A DNA stretch of 64,000 nucleotides from Filibacter tadaridae (lineage in GTDB: Bacteria > Bacillota > Bacilli > Bacillales_A > Planococcaceae): NCBI RefSeq assembly GCF_900609045.1, contig NZ_UXAV01000031.1, positions 1-64,000 on the forward strand, given 5' to 3'. The notes under the pieces are model-generated. The model searched no databases. It had not been told where the DNA came from and was given only the letters and a program-made list of their open reading frames with translations. A program made the position numbers and the translations under genes. Below, one piece after another: positions 56,401 through 64,000 of this stretch (its first letter is position 1; each line of letters starts with the position of its first letter).

Positions 56401-58068
56401 TTAGATTTTCATGACGCCGCCTGTACTGGCAGATGTAACAAGTTTGGAATATCTGGCTAGATAGCCTTTTTTAATTTTCGGTTCAAACGGTTTTAGATGT
56501 ACGCTGCGTTTTTCCAATTCTTCAGCTGATACTTCAAGCTCAATCGTACGGTTTGTTAAGTCAATCGAGATGACATCGCCATCTTCAACTAACGCAATGG
56601 GTCCACCTTCAGCTGCTTCGGGAGAAATATGCCCGATCGAGATGCCGCGGGATGCCCCTGAAAACCGTCCATCCGTAATGAGCGCCACTTTCGTTGCCAG
56701 TCCGCGACCTGCAATTGCTGCAGTCGGTGCAAGCATTTCCGGCATACCCGGTCCGCCTTTCGGACCTTCATATCGGATGACAACAACATCGCCTTCTTTT
56801 ACCGTTCCGTTATCGATGCCTTCTTGTGTCGCCTCTTGAGATTCAAACACAATGGCCTTTCCTCGGAACGTTTTAATCGATGGATCAACTGCCCCTACTT
56901 TGATGACGCCGCCGTCGGGAGCAATATTGCCGAACAGGACGGACAAGCCGCCTACAGGACTATACGCATTTTCTTTCCGGCGAATGACTTGTTCATTCAA
57001 AATCGGTTTGTCTTTGACATTTTCATAAAGCGATTTTCCGGTTATCGTTATGCGGTCCGGATGAACGGCGCCGTCGATTTCGCAGAGTTCTTTAATAATG
57101 GAACTGACCCCGCCGGCAAGATGAACATCGTGCATTGTATAATCGGATGCGGGACTGATTTTGGCCAAGTAAGGAATCCGTTTGGCAACTTCATTTATTT
57201 CCCTGACGTTGTATTCAATTTCCGCTTCATGTGCGATAGCAAGTGTATGAAGGACTGTATTTGTCGAGCCACCCATTGCCATGTCAAGCGCAAATGCGTC
57301 ATCGATTGTTTCTTTTGTGATGATGTCACGCGGCTTGATATCTTCTTTCACCATGCGCACGAGATGTTCCGCAGCCTCTTTAATGAGTCTATGGCGTTCA
57401 TCGGATGTAGCGACGATTGTGCCGTTACCTGGAACAGTAACGCCGAGCATTTCCATTAATGAGTTCATGGAGTTTGCTGTGAACATTCCTGAACATGATC
57501 CGCATGTCGGACATGCACTTTGTTCAATATCGAGCAGTTCCTCCGCTGTCATCGTTCCTTGTTTATAGGCACCAACACCTTCAAATACAGAAACAAGCGA
57601 TAAAGGCTTGCCATCTGCCGAAGTGCCGCCTTCCATCGGTCCGCCCGAGACGAACACTGATGGGACATTCGTCCGAACCGCCGCCATCAACATGCCTGGT
57701 GTAATTTTGTCGCAGTTCGGAATGTAGAACACACCATCAAACCAATGTGCGTTAATGACTGTTTCTGCTGCATCTGCAATGAGTTCACGGCTTGGTAATG
57801 AATACCTCATGCCGATATGGCCCATTGCAATTCCATCATCCACGCCGATTGTGTTGAATTCGAAGGGAATGCCGCCTGCTTCACGAATCGCTTCTTTGAC
57901 GACTTCCGCAAATTTGTTCAAATGCATATGGCCTGGAATAATATCAATATATGAATTGCAAACGCCGATGAAAGGTTTGTGCATATCTTTCAATCGGACG
58001 CCGGTTGCGTAAAGTAGACTTCGGTGTGGCGCTCGGTCCACTCCTTTTTTAATCATGTCACTTCTCAT
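56401..58068 (-). CDS. ilvD: dihydroxy-acid dehydratase
   Basis: Iron-sulfur dehydratase of branched-chain amino acid synthesis, 555 residues. Cluster cysteines lie in [20 protein letters not shown] and [18 protein letters not shown]; the Mg/carbamylated-Lys region and the C-terminal [24 protein letters not shown] are intact. MRSDMIKKG follows AGGAGTGACTGTA; the longer frame to 58092 is not needed. It is first in the cluster, with its own promoter, and is separated from ilvB by the T-box, so ilvB-leuD expression can be tuned independently. Confidence 0.96.
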   Translation of the reverse strand: MRSDMIKKGVDRAPHRSLLYATGVRLKDMHKPFIGVCNSYIDIIPGHMHLNKFAEVVKEAIREAGGIPFEFNTIGVDDGIAMGHIGMRYSLPSRELIADAAETVINAHWFDGVFYIPNCDKITPGMLMAAVRTNVPSVFVSGGPMEGGTSADGKPLSLVSVFEGVGAYKQGTMTAEELLDIEQSACPTCGSCSGMFTANSMNSLMEMLGVTVPGNGTIVATSDERHRLIKEAAEHLVRMVKEDIKPRDIITKETIDDAFALDMAMGGSTNTVLHTLAIAHEAEIEYNVREINEVAKRIPYLAKISPASDYTMHDVHLAGGVSSIIKELCEIDGAVHPDRITITGKSLYENVKDKPILNEQVIRRKENAYSPVGGLSVLFGNIAPDGGVIKVGAVDPSIKTFRGKAIVFESQEATQEGIDNGTVKEGDVVVIRYEGPKGGPGMPEMLAPTAAIAGRGLATKVALITDGRFSGASRGISIGHISPEAAEGGPIALVEDGDVISIDLTNRTIELEVSAEELEKRSVHLKPFEPKIKKGYLARYSKLVTSASTGGVMKI

Positions 58069-58092
58069 TACAGTCACTCCTAATCCATTCAC

Positions 58093-58113
58093 TCATACAA
58101 CGCTCGATTTCAC
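58093..58113 (-). other. possible six-codon leader ORF before ilvD
   Basis: AAGAAGGAGCAAC precedes GTG AAA TCG AGC GTT GTA TGA in the ilvD leader, ending 25 bp before the ilvD start. The peptide ends Val-Val. It is too short to be judged by composition. Confidence 0.25.
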
Positions 58114-58202
58114 GTTGCTCCTTCTTTTATCCGCTGATTACCTCTTGCTGTTTGTCTTATGTAGTTGGTGAAGTGAATCACGAACTGTTTTGAATTGTTG
58201 CT

Positions 58203-58231
58203 ATCATATCCCGTATTTTCGATAGAGTCAA
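58203..58231 (-). promoter_or_regulatory. promoter of ilvD
   Basis: On the minus strand TTGACT (58231-58226), 17-base spacer, TATGAT (58208-58203), giving a leader of about 125 nt. No T-box motif is present in that leader. Between here and 58350 the AT-rich DNA shows no gene. Confidence 0.8.
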
Positions 58232-58349
58232 CACTCTTTTTAAAATTATTAATCAATTTCGAACATTGTATTTCTATGTATCCGCTTACAATGTTGCTAG
58301 TACTACAGTTATGATTTTGTACACATTTGGAAATATATTTTGATAAGTT

Positions 58350-58512
58350 ATATAGCTCGCATTAAAGATTCCAATGAACACGCTTCGGCGCTTGGGGATG
58401 CCCCTCGCAATAAGCCTGACAGAAGGGGCCCTGTCAGTCTTATTGCTTCGGCTACCCCTTTGCGCACCTTCGCTAGTTTGGCACACACAACCCAGTTCTT
58501 CAACACTCCCGG
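58350..58512 (+). repeat. interspersed palindromic element, copy F
   Basis: The most symmetric copy: CAATAAG-CCTGACAG, loop, CTGTCAG-TCTTATTG flanked by GGGGATGCC and GGCTACCCC. The right end (CCCAGTTCTTCAACAC) matches copy B. It lies between the ilvD promoter and the terminator of the P1 peptidase gene. Confidence 0.85.
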
Positions 58513-58569
58513 TGATGGTATCAGACACCATTTGTACCCTTCAAATTGTGGCAGCAGCTGGCACAAGAT

Positions 58570-58610
58570 TAAAAAAGAGAGACAAGTCTCCGTTAAGAGC
58601 TTGTCCCTCA
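58570..58610 (-). terminator. terminator of the P1 peptidase gene
   Basis: On the minus strand GAGGGACAAG pairs with CTTGTCTCTC, then six T. Confidence 0.88.
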
Positions 58611-58618
58611 TCCATTCG

Positions 58619-59677
58619 TCAAAAAGGATAGGCGTAGGCGGTATTGTCATTTCTCCCTTTTGTTGTTTCAGCTTGTGATAAGGAGTTCAGTATTGCCTCC
58701 TCAACAACTTCTACTGAAGCAAGGAAAAGGGTATCCATGATTACATGATCCTCCCGCAATTGGGATCTGCTCTCGACTGATTCCGTTGTGTCATGCGGAA
58801 TCTTGTGCGCCGTTGAAAAAGCAATTACAATATCCCCGCTGCCATGACTGAAATGACTGCCCGTCCTGCCGAGTCCGATGCCACATCGTTTGGCCAGCCG
58901 CTTCAACTGCCGACTGCTAAGCGGGGCATCCGTTGCCAAGACAATCATAATGGAGCCATCTGCTTCTGTTGGATACGCGGGAGTATCCGTGTGCTTTACA
59001 CGATATCTGTCAACTTGAAAATCTTCTTTCTTTCCGAAATTGCTAAGTACCATACAACCGATTGTATAGGCAGGGTCATTCTTCTCATCGATTATGATGC
59101 GGGAAGATGAGCCGATCCCGCCCTTATAGCCAAAACAAATCATTCCCTTTCCGGCTCCTACCGCACCTTCAGCCGATGTTTCCATTGAGGCTTCATTTAG
59201 ACATGTTTTCGCGTGCTCAGGTTGAATCGGCAGCGAACGGATGGAATTTAATCGGCTATCGTTACATTCCCCGACGACTAAATTGATAGTCCCCGTACTC
59301 ACGCCAATGGCAGGGTTATCTTCCAACATATACTGCAATGTTCCCTGCATGACTGCAGGAACAGCAAATGTATTCGTCAGCATGATTGGGGATTCGATGA
59401 CGCCTAATTCATTCACTTGGACAAGACCAGTTGTCTTTCCGAAGCCATTTAATACATGGCTCGCGGCGACCACTTTATTGGCGAATAAATTGCCGTCATG
59501 TGGCAGAATAGCAGTCACACCTGTGCAGGCATGCTCACCATCAGCAAGTGGATGATCAAGCGTGACATGTCCTACTTTCACGCCTTCTACATCGGTGATG
59601 CAATTATTCTTACCGATAGGAAGACGGCCGATTGTAATTCCTTTATATCTTATTTTCCCAGTTTTCGGGTGTGTCAT
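58619..59677 (-). CDS. P1-family peptidase (DmpA/BapA-like aminopeptidase)
   Basis: A 352-residue self-processing N-terminal nucleophile hydrolase. ITDVEGVKVGHVTLD opens the fold, VNELGVIESPIMLTNTF and VGECNDSRLN follow, GAGKGMICFGYKGGIGSSSR carries the Gly-Ser processing site with the nucleophilic serine, and MIVLATDAPLSSRQLKRLAKR lies in the C-terminal chain. Relatives release N-terminal D- or L-residues or beta-amino acids from peptides. ATG at 59677 has GGAGTG at the right distance; ATG at 59683 is too close. It lies downstream of oppBCDF, consistent with use of imported peptides, but with a 130-bp gap. Confidence 0.88.
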   Translation of the reverse strand: MTHPKTGKIRYKGITIGRLPIGKNNCITDVEGVKVGHVTLDHPLADGEHACTGVTAILPHDGNLFANKVVAASHVLNGFGKTTGLVQVNELGVIESPIMLTNTFAVPAVMQGTLQYMLEDNPAIGVSTGTINLVVGECNDSRLNSIRSLPIQPEHAKTCLNEASMETSAEGAVGAGKGMICFGYKGGIGSSSRIIIDEKNDPAYTIGCMVLSNFGKKEDFQVDRYRVKHTDTPAYPTEADGSIMIVLATDAPLSSRQLKRLAKRCGIGLGRTGSHFSHGSGDIVIAFSTAHKIPHDTTESVESRSQLREDHVIMDTLFLASVEVVEEAILNSLSQAETTKGRNDNTAYAYPF

Positions 59678-59695
59678 AATCATTCACTCCAAAAT

Positions 59696-59765
59696 GTAAA
59701 TAGATTGAAATACGGATTCCATTCAAAACCGCTTAGGATGTGCCTGCGCTAGTTTTCATACAGAT
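59696..59765 (+). repeat. deleted remnant of the palindromic element, copy G
   Basis: About 70 bp keep the left end (GATTCCATTCAAAACCGCTT) and right end (GCCTGCGCTAGTTTTCATA) of copies B, E and F, with GGATG between, while the whole central hairpin is missing. It looks like an internal deletion product. Confidence 0.5.
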
Positions 59766-59808
59766 ACATAAATAGTAATATGAATTGTCGTTATACCCAT
59801 AGTTGACT

Positions 59809-60846
59809 TCATACCGTTTGATAGGTCGAAACTTTTTCATCATAAAGAGGAACCGCGTCTTCCCGGGACATGACTTGTTCATCGTACAAATGGCAGGAAA
59901 CAAAGTGATTGGATTCGACTTCTAAAAATTGCGGCTCGATTTCAGAGCACACCCCCATTACATTCGGGCATCTTGTCCTGAACCTGCAACCACTAGGTAG
60001 GTCAATCGGGCTTGGTACGTCACCGGTTAAGATGATTTGTTCCCTGGATCTTTCCATATCCGGGTCGGGAATCGGAATAGCTGACAACAACGCTCGCGTG
60101 TAAGGATGCAAAGGCTTTTCATACAGCGTTTCGCTTTCCGTAATCTCCATAATCTTCCCCAGATACATTACTGCGATGCGGTCGCTTATGTACTTTACCA
60201 TTGACAAATCATGTGCAATGAATAAATAAGTCAACTCTTTCTCATCTTGTAGCTTTTTCAATAAGTTAACGATTTGCGCTTGAATCGATACATCCAGCGC
60301 GGCAATCGGTTCATCCGCGACGATGAATTCGGGTTCAACTGCTAAAGCTCTAGCAATTCCGATACGCTGTCTTTGCCCACCACTGAATTCGTGTGGAAAC
60401 CGCTGGGCGTGTTTCTTATTGAGACCGACAAGTTCCAGAAGCTCGTTCACTTTACTTTCCCTTTCTTTGCGCCCGAGACCAGGTGAATGGATGATCAAGC
60501 CTTCTGAAATGATTTCCATTACAGTCATGCGCGGATTAAGTGAGGAATAAGGATCCTGGAAAATCATTTGCATGCTGCGTTTTTTCTCTTTTTTTGCAGC
60601 ACCGCTTATTCGACCGTGGACGGAGTCATTGTTAAAAAGGACTTCACCGCTTGAGGGTTGATAAATTTGTGTAATCACCCTACCGACCGTTGATTTTCCA
60701 CAACCCGATTCGCCGACAAGTCCGAGTGTCTCTCCTTTTTTAATCGTGAAGCTGATGCCGTCCACAGCCTTCAACGAACTCTTTTTCCCAACAGGGAAAT
60801 GCTTCTTCAAATCGGATACAACGAGTAACTCTTCGTTTTTTTTCAT
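59809..60846 (-). CDS. oppF: oligopeptide ABC transporter ATP-binding protein OppF
   Basis: A 345-residue ATPase of the Opp/Dpp type. Walker A GESGCGKSTVGRV, MIFQDPYSSLNPRMTV Q-loop, FSGGQRQRIGIARALAV signature, VADEPIAALDVSIQAQ Walker B. The C-terminal oligopeptide domain holds GCRFRTRCPNVMGVC, whose cysteines resemble the iron-sulfur motif of Opp ATPases. MKKNEELLV overlaps the oppD stop (ATGA). Last gene of oppBCDF. OppF versus DppF cannot be settled from the ATPases alone. Confidence 0.88.
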   Translation of the reverse strand: MKKNEELLVVSDLKKHFPVGKKSSLKAVDGISFTIKKGETLGLVGESGCGKSTVGRVITQIYQPSSGEVLFNNDSVHGRISGAAKKEKKRSMQMIFQDPYSSLNPRMTVMEIISEGLIIHSPGLGRKERESKVNELLELVGLNKKHAQRFPHEFSGGQRQRIGIARALAVEPEFIVADEPIAALDVSIQAQIVNLLKKLQDEKELTYLFIAHDLSMVKYISDRIAVMYLGKIMEITESETLYEKPLHPYTRALLSAIPIPDPDMERSREQIILTGDVPSPIDLPSGCRFRTRCPNVMGVCSEIEPQFLEVESNHFVSCHLYDEQVMSREDAVPLYDEKVSTYQTV

Positions 60847-61865
60847 TCGTATACGCTCCCAACTTCCTCGGGGATTTGTGCGGACGGTGTTCGTTCGTCC
60901 TGCAACCAACACATCACCGTGTGGCTATCACTTAAATGTGTGTATTTCGGCAAAAAGTCATGGCAGACTTTCATAGTATGTGGACAACGTGCCGCAAAAG
61001 GGCATCCAGTTCCAAGCGTCATAACATCAGGCGGCGAACCGGGAATCGGGATAAGCGGTTCCGATCTACTCGCACTTAGATTAGGCATTGAGCGCAAAAG
61101 GCCTAGTGTATACGGATGCTGCGGTTGATAAAAAATCTCATCCAATGTCCCTTGCTCCACTATTTCCCCCGCATACATAACGGCGACATGGTCTGCCATA
61201 TTCGCCACTACACCAAGGTCATGTGTAATAAGGATAATAGCTGTATCCATTTTTTCCTGTAAGTCTTTCATCAACTGCAATATTTGGGCTTGAATAGTGA
61301 CATCGAGTGCCGTCGTTGGTTCATCGGCAATCAATATATGCGGATTACAAGCAAGGGCCATAGCAATGACGACACGCTGCCTCATCCCTCCGGAAAATTG
61401 ATGGGGATATGCTTCAAGCCTTTCTTTCGCATTTGGAATCCCGACAAGCTCCAGCATTTGCAGTGCCTTTTCTTTTGCTACTGTCTTTGAGAGCTTTTGA
61501 TGTTTTAATAGCCCCTCCATAATTTGCTTCCCTATCCGCATTGTCGGATTCAAAGAAGTCATCGGATCCTGGAACACCATTGCAATCTCCGAGCCCCTCA
61601 CTTTCTGCATGTCGTTCACTGACAGATTGAGTAAATCTTGTCCTTCATACAAGATGCCACCTTGTGAAATCTGAGCATTATGTTTTGGCAGAAGGCGCAT
61701 GATCGCCTTTGCAGTGACGGACTTTCCAGACCCTGATTCTCCAACAATTGCCAATGTTTCTCCTTTGTTCAAGTTGAAATTTACACCGCGTACGGCTGTT
61801 ACCATTCCGGCTTGGGTCTTGAAGGAAACGTGCAAATCAGTAACTGCCAATATTTCTTCTGTCAT
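60843..61865 (-). CDS. oppD: oligopeptide ABC transporter ATP-binding protein OppD
   Basis: A 340-residue ATPase partner of OppF. GESGSGKSVTAKAIMRL, MVFQDPMTSLNPTMRIG, FSGGMRQRVVIAMALACNP and ADEPTTALDVTIQAQ are intact. The C-terminal GTGCPFAARCPHTMKVC is the peptide-transporter extension. GGGGAGGGTCAATT precedes the ATG; it lies 13 bp after oppC. Confidence 0.9.
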   Translation of the reverse strand: MTEEILAVTDLHVSFKTQAGMVTAVRGVNFNLNKGETLAIVGESGSGKSVTAKAIMRLLPKHNAQISQGGILYEGQDLLNLSVNDMQKVRGSEIAMVFQDPMTSLNPTMRIGKQIMEGLLKHQKLSKTVAKEKALQMLELVGIPNAKERLEAYPHQFSGGMRQRVVIAMALACNPHILIADEPTTALDVTIQAQILQLMKDLQEKMDTAIILITHDLGVVANMADHVAVMYAGEIVEQGTLDEIFYQPQHPYTLGLLRSMPNLSASRSEPLIPIPGSPPDVMTLGTGCPFAARCPHTMKVCHDFLPKYTHLSDSHTVMCWLQDERTPSAQIPEEVGSVYE

Positions 61866-61878
61866 AATTGACCCTCCC

Positions 61879-62940
61879 CTATCTCTTCATTTTCGGATCC
61901 ATTGCATCCCGTAGCCCATCCGCCAATAAATTAAAGCAGATCATAATGGCACTGATGACAAATGCCGGGAAAATAAGTTTGTATGAGAAAAACCGCATTG
62001 ATTTATAGCCGTCTTCTATCAATACACCGAGTGAAGCAAGTGGCGCTTGTAAGCCAAGCCCTATGAAACTGAGAAATGCTTCAAAGAATATGGCAGTTGG
62101 TATAGTGAACATTACCGTGACAATAATCGGTCCCATAACGTTAGGCATCAAGTGTTTCCAGATTAACCTGGCATTTGATGCACCAAGTGTCTGAGATGCC
62201 AAAACAAATTCCTGACCTTTGAGCTGTAGGACTTGACCTCGTACAACACGCGCCATTCCAACCCATCCCGTTATAACCATCGCTAAAATGATGGAACGAA
62301 TACCCGGCTCCAAGATGAGTATGAAAAGGATGATGACAATCAAGTTCGGAATACCGACGAGCACCTCGATGATCCGTTGCATGAAGTTGTCCACTCGACC
62401 GCCGTAAAACGATGAAATCCCTCCATAAACAACACCAATGACCAGATCAAGCGCCGCCGCAACAAGTGCGATGAATAAAGATATTTGAGTACCCTTCCAA
62501 ACCCTTGTCCAAATATCCCTTCCGAATTCATCTGTTCCAAACCAATAGTTTTCTTCTACAGCTTGTGTTTCATAGACGTCTATCCCTTTGGAGTTCTTAC
62601 CGTCAAAACCAAGCCATTCAAGGCCCGAAACTTTCGGCGGCATATTCGAATGAGCGATATTCTGGCTGCGGTATGTATGCTCATTCATAGAAGGTCCTAC
62701 AAGAGCAACGATCACCAACAACAATAGTACAACAAGCGAAATGACTGCCCCTTTATTCCTGAATAGGCGATGAAAAGCTTCCTGCCAAAAGGAAACGGAC
62801 GGTTTGGAGATTTCTTCTTGCAACGCAAGGTTCAGCGGCGCAGCTACAAATAAATCGTCCGTGATTTCATCATGGTTACCACGCGCATTTGTAAGGGGGG
62901 GTGAATCAACAAGCTGTTTCTCATTGAGTTTACTAGTCAT
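61879..62940 (-). CDS. oppC: oligopeptide ABC transporter permease OppC
   Basis: A 353-residue permease with an N-terminal cytoplasmic tail of about 60 residues, an OppC_N segment, and six membrane spans. The first large external loop includes ENYWFGTDEFGRDIWTRVWKG; the BPD motif LASQTLGASNARLIWKHLMPNV marks the ATPase contact. Start overlaps the oppB stop by 4 bp (ATGA). Confidence 0.9.
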   Translation of the reverse strand: MTSKLNEKQLVDSPPLTNARGNHDEITDDLFVAAPLNLALQEEISKPSVSFWQEAFHRLFRNKGAVISLVVLLLLVIVALVGPSMNEHTYRSQNIAHSNMPPKVSGLEWLGFDGKNSKGIDVYETQAVEENYWFGTDEFGRDIWTRVWKGTQISLFIALVAAALDLVIGVVYGGISSFYGGRVDNFMQRIIEVLVGIPNLIVIILFILILEPGIRSIILAMVITGWVGMARVVRGQVLQLKGQEFVLASQTLGASNARLIWKHLMPNVMGPIIVTVMFTIPTAIFFEAFLSFIGLGLQAPLASLGVLIEDGYKSMRFFSYKLIFPAFVISAIMICFNLLADGLRDAMDPKMKR

Positions 62941-63869
62941 ACTTGTCCGCCCTCCTTATACTCAATACGCGGATCGAGGAATCCATAAATGATATCAACA
63001 AGGAAAACAACAAAAATAAATAATGCACTATAAAAAAGCGTGATGCCCATGATTACACTGTAATCCAGGACCAGTATAGATAATGTGAATTGTTCTCCGA
63101 GACCCGGAACGGAAAAAATCTTTTCGATGACTAATGTACCCGTCATGATGGAAACAGCAAGTGGTCCAAGCATCGTTACAACGGGGATTAATGCATTGCG
63201 GACAACATGTTTGATGATAACGGCTGCTTCACCTAACCCTTTGGATCTTGCTGTCGTTACGTAATCTTGTCCCAGCACTTCGAGCATTTCACTGCGTATA
63301 AAGCGCGCAACAGTCGCTATAACTGTTACTGAAAGTGCAATCGAAGGCAAAAGCGTACTTTCATAACTTTCCCACAGTGCAACTGGAAGCCATTCAAGTT
63401 TTACGCCAATATAATATTGCAGTAATGCGGCAAAGACGAAAGACGGAATAGACATGCCGAGAACTGCCAATGTCACAGCTCCATAATCAAGAATTGTATT
63501 ATGTTTTAACGCTGAAACAATCCCTAACACCAAACCGATAATCGTACCGAAAATGAGCGCTTGTAAGCCGATGAAAGCGGATGGTCCCACCCGGTCAATA
63601 ATCATGCTTTTAACCGTACGACCCTCATATTGAAATGAATAACCGAGATCTCCTTGCAGAAGGTTTCCGATGTAGCGGAAGTATTGTATGGCTGCTGGTT
63701 GATCCAGGCCATATTTGGCATTTAGGATCTGGAGCTGCGAATCAGACAATTTTTCTGGGTTAGTGAACGGTGTACCAGGAAGTAATTGCATAAGGAAAAA
63801 TGTGAGTGTAACAATGATAAATAACGTGATAACCATGAAACCAAGCCTTTTTACTATGTAACGCTTCAT
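62937..63869 (-). CDS. oppB: oligopeptide ABC transporter permease OppB
   Basis: A 310-residue permease with six membrane spans, opening MKRYIVKRLGFMVITLFIIVT. LMQLLPGTPFTNPEKLSDSQ and the EAA loop VTTARSKGLGEAAVIIKHVVRNALIPV are typical of OppB/DppB. The ATG at 63869 has GAGGTG at suitable distance; GTG at 63878 overlaps it. First of the oppBCDF genes, behind a terminator-like hairpin that separates it from the upstream gene. Confidence 0.9.
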   Translation of the reverse strand: MKRYIVKRLGFMVITLFIIVTLTFFLMQLLPGTPFTNPEKLSDSQLQILNAKYGLDQPAAIQYFRYIGNLLQGDLGYSFQYEGRTVKSMIIDRVGPSAFIGLQALIFGTIIGLVLGIVSALKHNTILDYGAVTLAVLGMSIPSFVFAALLQYYIGVKLEWLPVALWESYESTLLPSIALSVTVIATVARFIRSEMLEVLGQDYVTTARSKGLGEAAVIIKHVVRNALIPVVTMLGPLAVSIMTGTLVIEKIFSVPGLGEQFTLSILVLDYSVIMGITLFYSALFIFVVFLVDIIYGFLDPRIEYKEGGQV

Positions 63870-63939
63870 CGTGGGCACCTCAATTCTGTGAAAAGTTCGT
63901 GTTCATCGCATGAAAGATATCTTCATAAAAAAACGTAAA

Positions 63940-63975
63940 ACGCGGGCACACCAGTTGGCTACACCCGCGTTCTTG
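63940..63975 (-). terminator. hairpin between probable oppA and oppB
   Basis: On the minus strand AACGCGGG...CCCGCGTT is followed by TTACGTTTTTTT. Partial termination here would keep the binding protein more abundant than the membrane parts, as is common in opp operons. Confidence 0.75.
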
Positions 63976-63983
63976 TCTGTCTA

Positions 63984-64000
63984 TTATTCTTCGATATACG
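63984..64000 (-). CDS. C-terminal end of a gene entering from the right, probably oppA
   Basis: Five codons (Tyr-Ile-Glu-Glu-stop) are visible before the hairpin. The call as the peptide-binding protein rests only on position upstream of oppBCDF. Confidence 0.35.

Overview
The window comes from a low-GC Gram-positive bacterium of the order Bacillales, most likely the family Planococcaceae (Sporosarcina-like). The evidence is strong AGGAGG-type ribosome binding sites, B. subtilis-like gene blocks (lplJ, yhfH, hemE-hemH-hemY, hmoB; tagO, tagU, yvyE, degS-degU), comK, a T-box ilv-leu operon and a SecA2/SlaP S-layer export pair. No rRNA, tRNA, CRISPR array, prophage or intact insertion sequence is visible. 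The organism name is an inference from gene content; no 16S gene is present.

Layout. 0-7.5 kb: a 42-bp tandem repeat at the left edge, lipoate ligase, two tandem YhfH zinc-ribbon microproteins, the coproporphyrin-type haem genes hemEHY, the haem-degrading monooxygenase hmoB and an M20 amidohydrolase. 7.7-14.5 kb: comK, a YhjD-like gene, a lipoprotein, degS-degU, yvyE, tagU and tagO (regulation and wall teichoic acid). 14.8-18.7 kb: secA2-slaP, followed by an acidic orphan. 18.7-28.2 kb: nagB, malic enzyme, brnQ, an SCP2 protein, a SulP transporter, and a TRAP transporter whose TAXI-type binding protein is circularly permuted. 28.4-34.4 kb: an M20 hydrolase, a glycosyltransferase, an NlpC/P60-SLH wall hydrolase behind a WalR-type box, and a chemoreceptor. 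34.7-40.0 kb: the ugpCAEB-type transporter, divergent from glpQ. 40.0-47.5 kb: an acyl-CoA ligase, a second 42-bp repeat array, a PLP aminotransferase, isocitrate lyase with a downstream zinc-ribbon microprotein, a divergent LytTR regulator, and gltS with a cre site. 47.8-58.1 kb: the branched-chain amino acid genes ilvD, T-box, ilvB-ilvN-ilvC-leuA-leuB-leuC-leuD. 58.6-64 kb: a P1-family peptidase and oppBCDF, with the last codons of a probable oppA at the right edge.

Two kinds of repeated DNA cut across these gene blocks. One is an interspersed palindromic element of about 150 bp (six full copies and one deleted copy), whose hairpin arms show compensatory base changes. The other is a 42-bp tandem repeat found at two loci 41.5 kb apart. 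The most unusual protein is the TAXI binding protein at 27.2-28.2 kb: its second lobe is encoded before its first lobe in an otherwise full-length, signal-peptide-bearing gene. Surface and export functions recur along the window (SecA2/SlaP, SLH hydrolase, LCP protein, TagO, DegSU), which fits a cell with an S-layer over a teichoic-acid wall.
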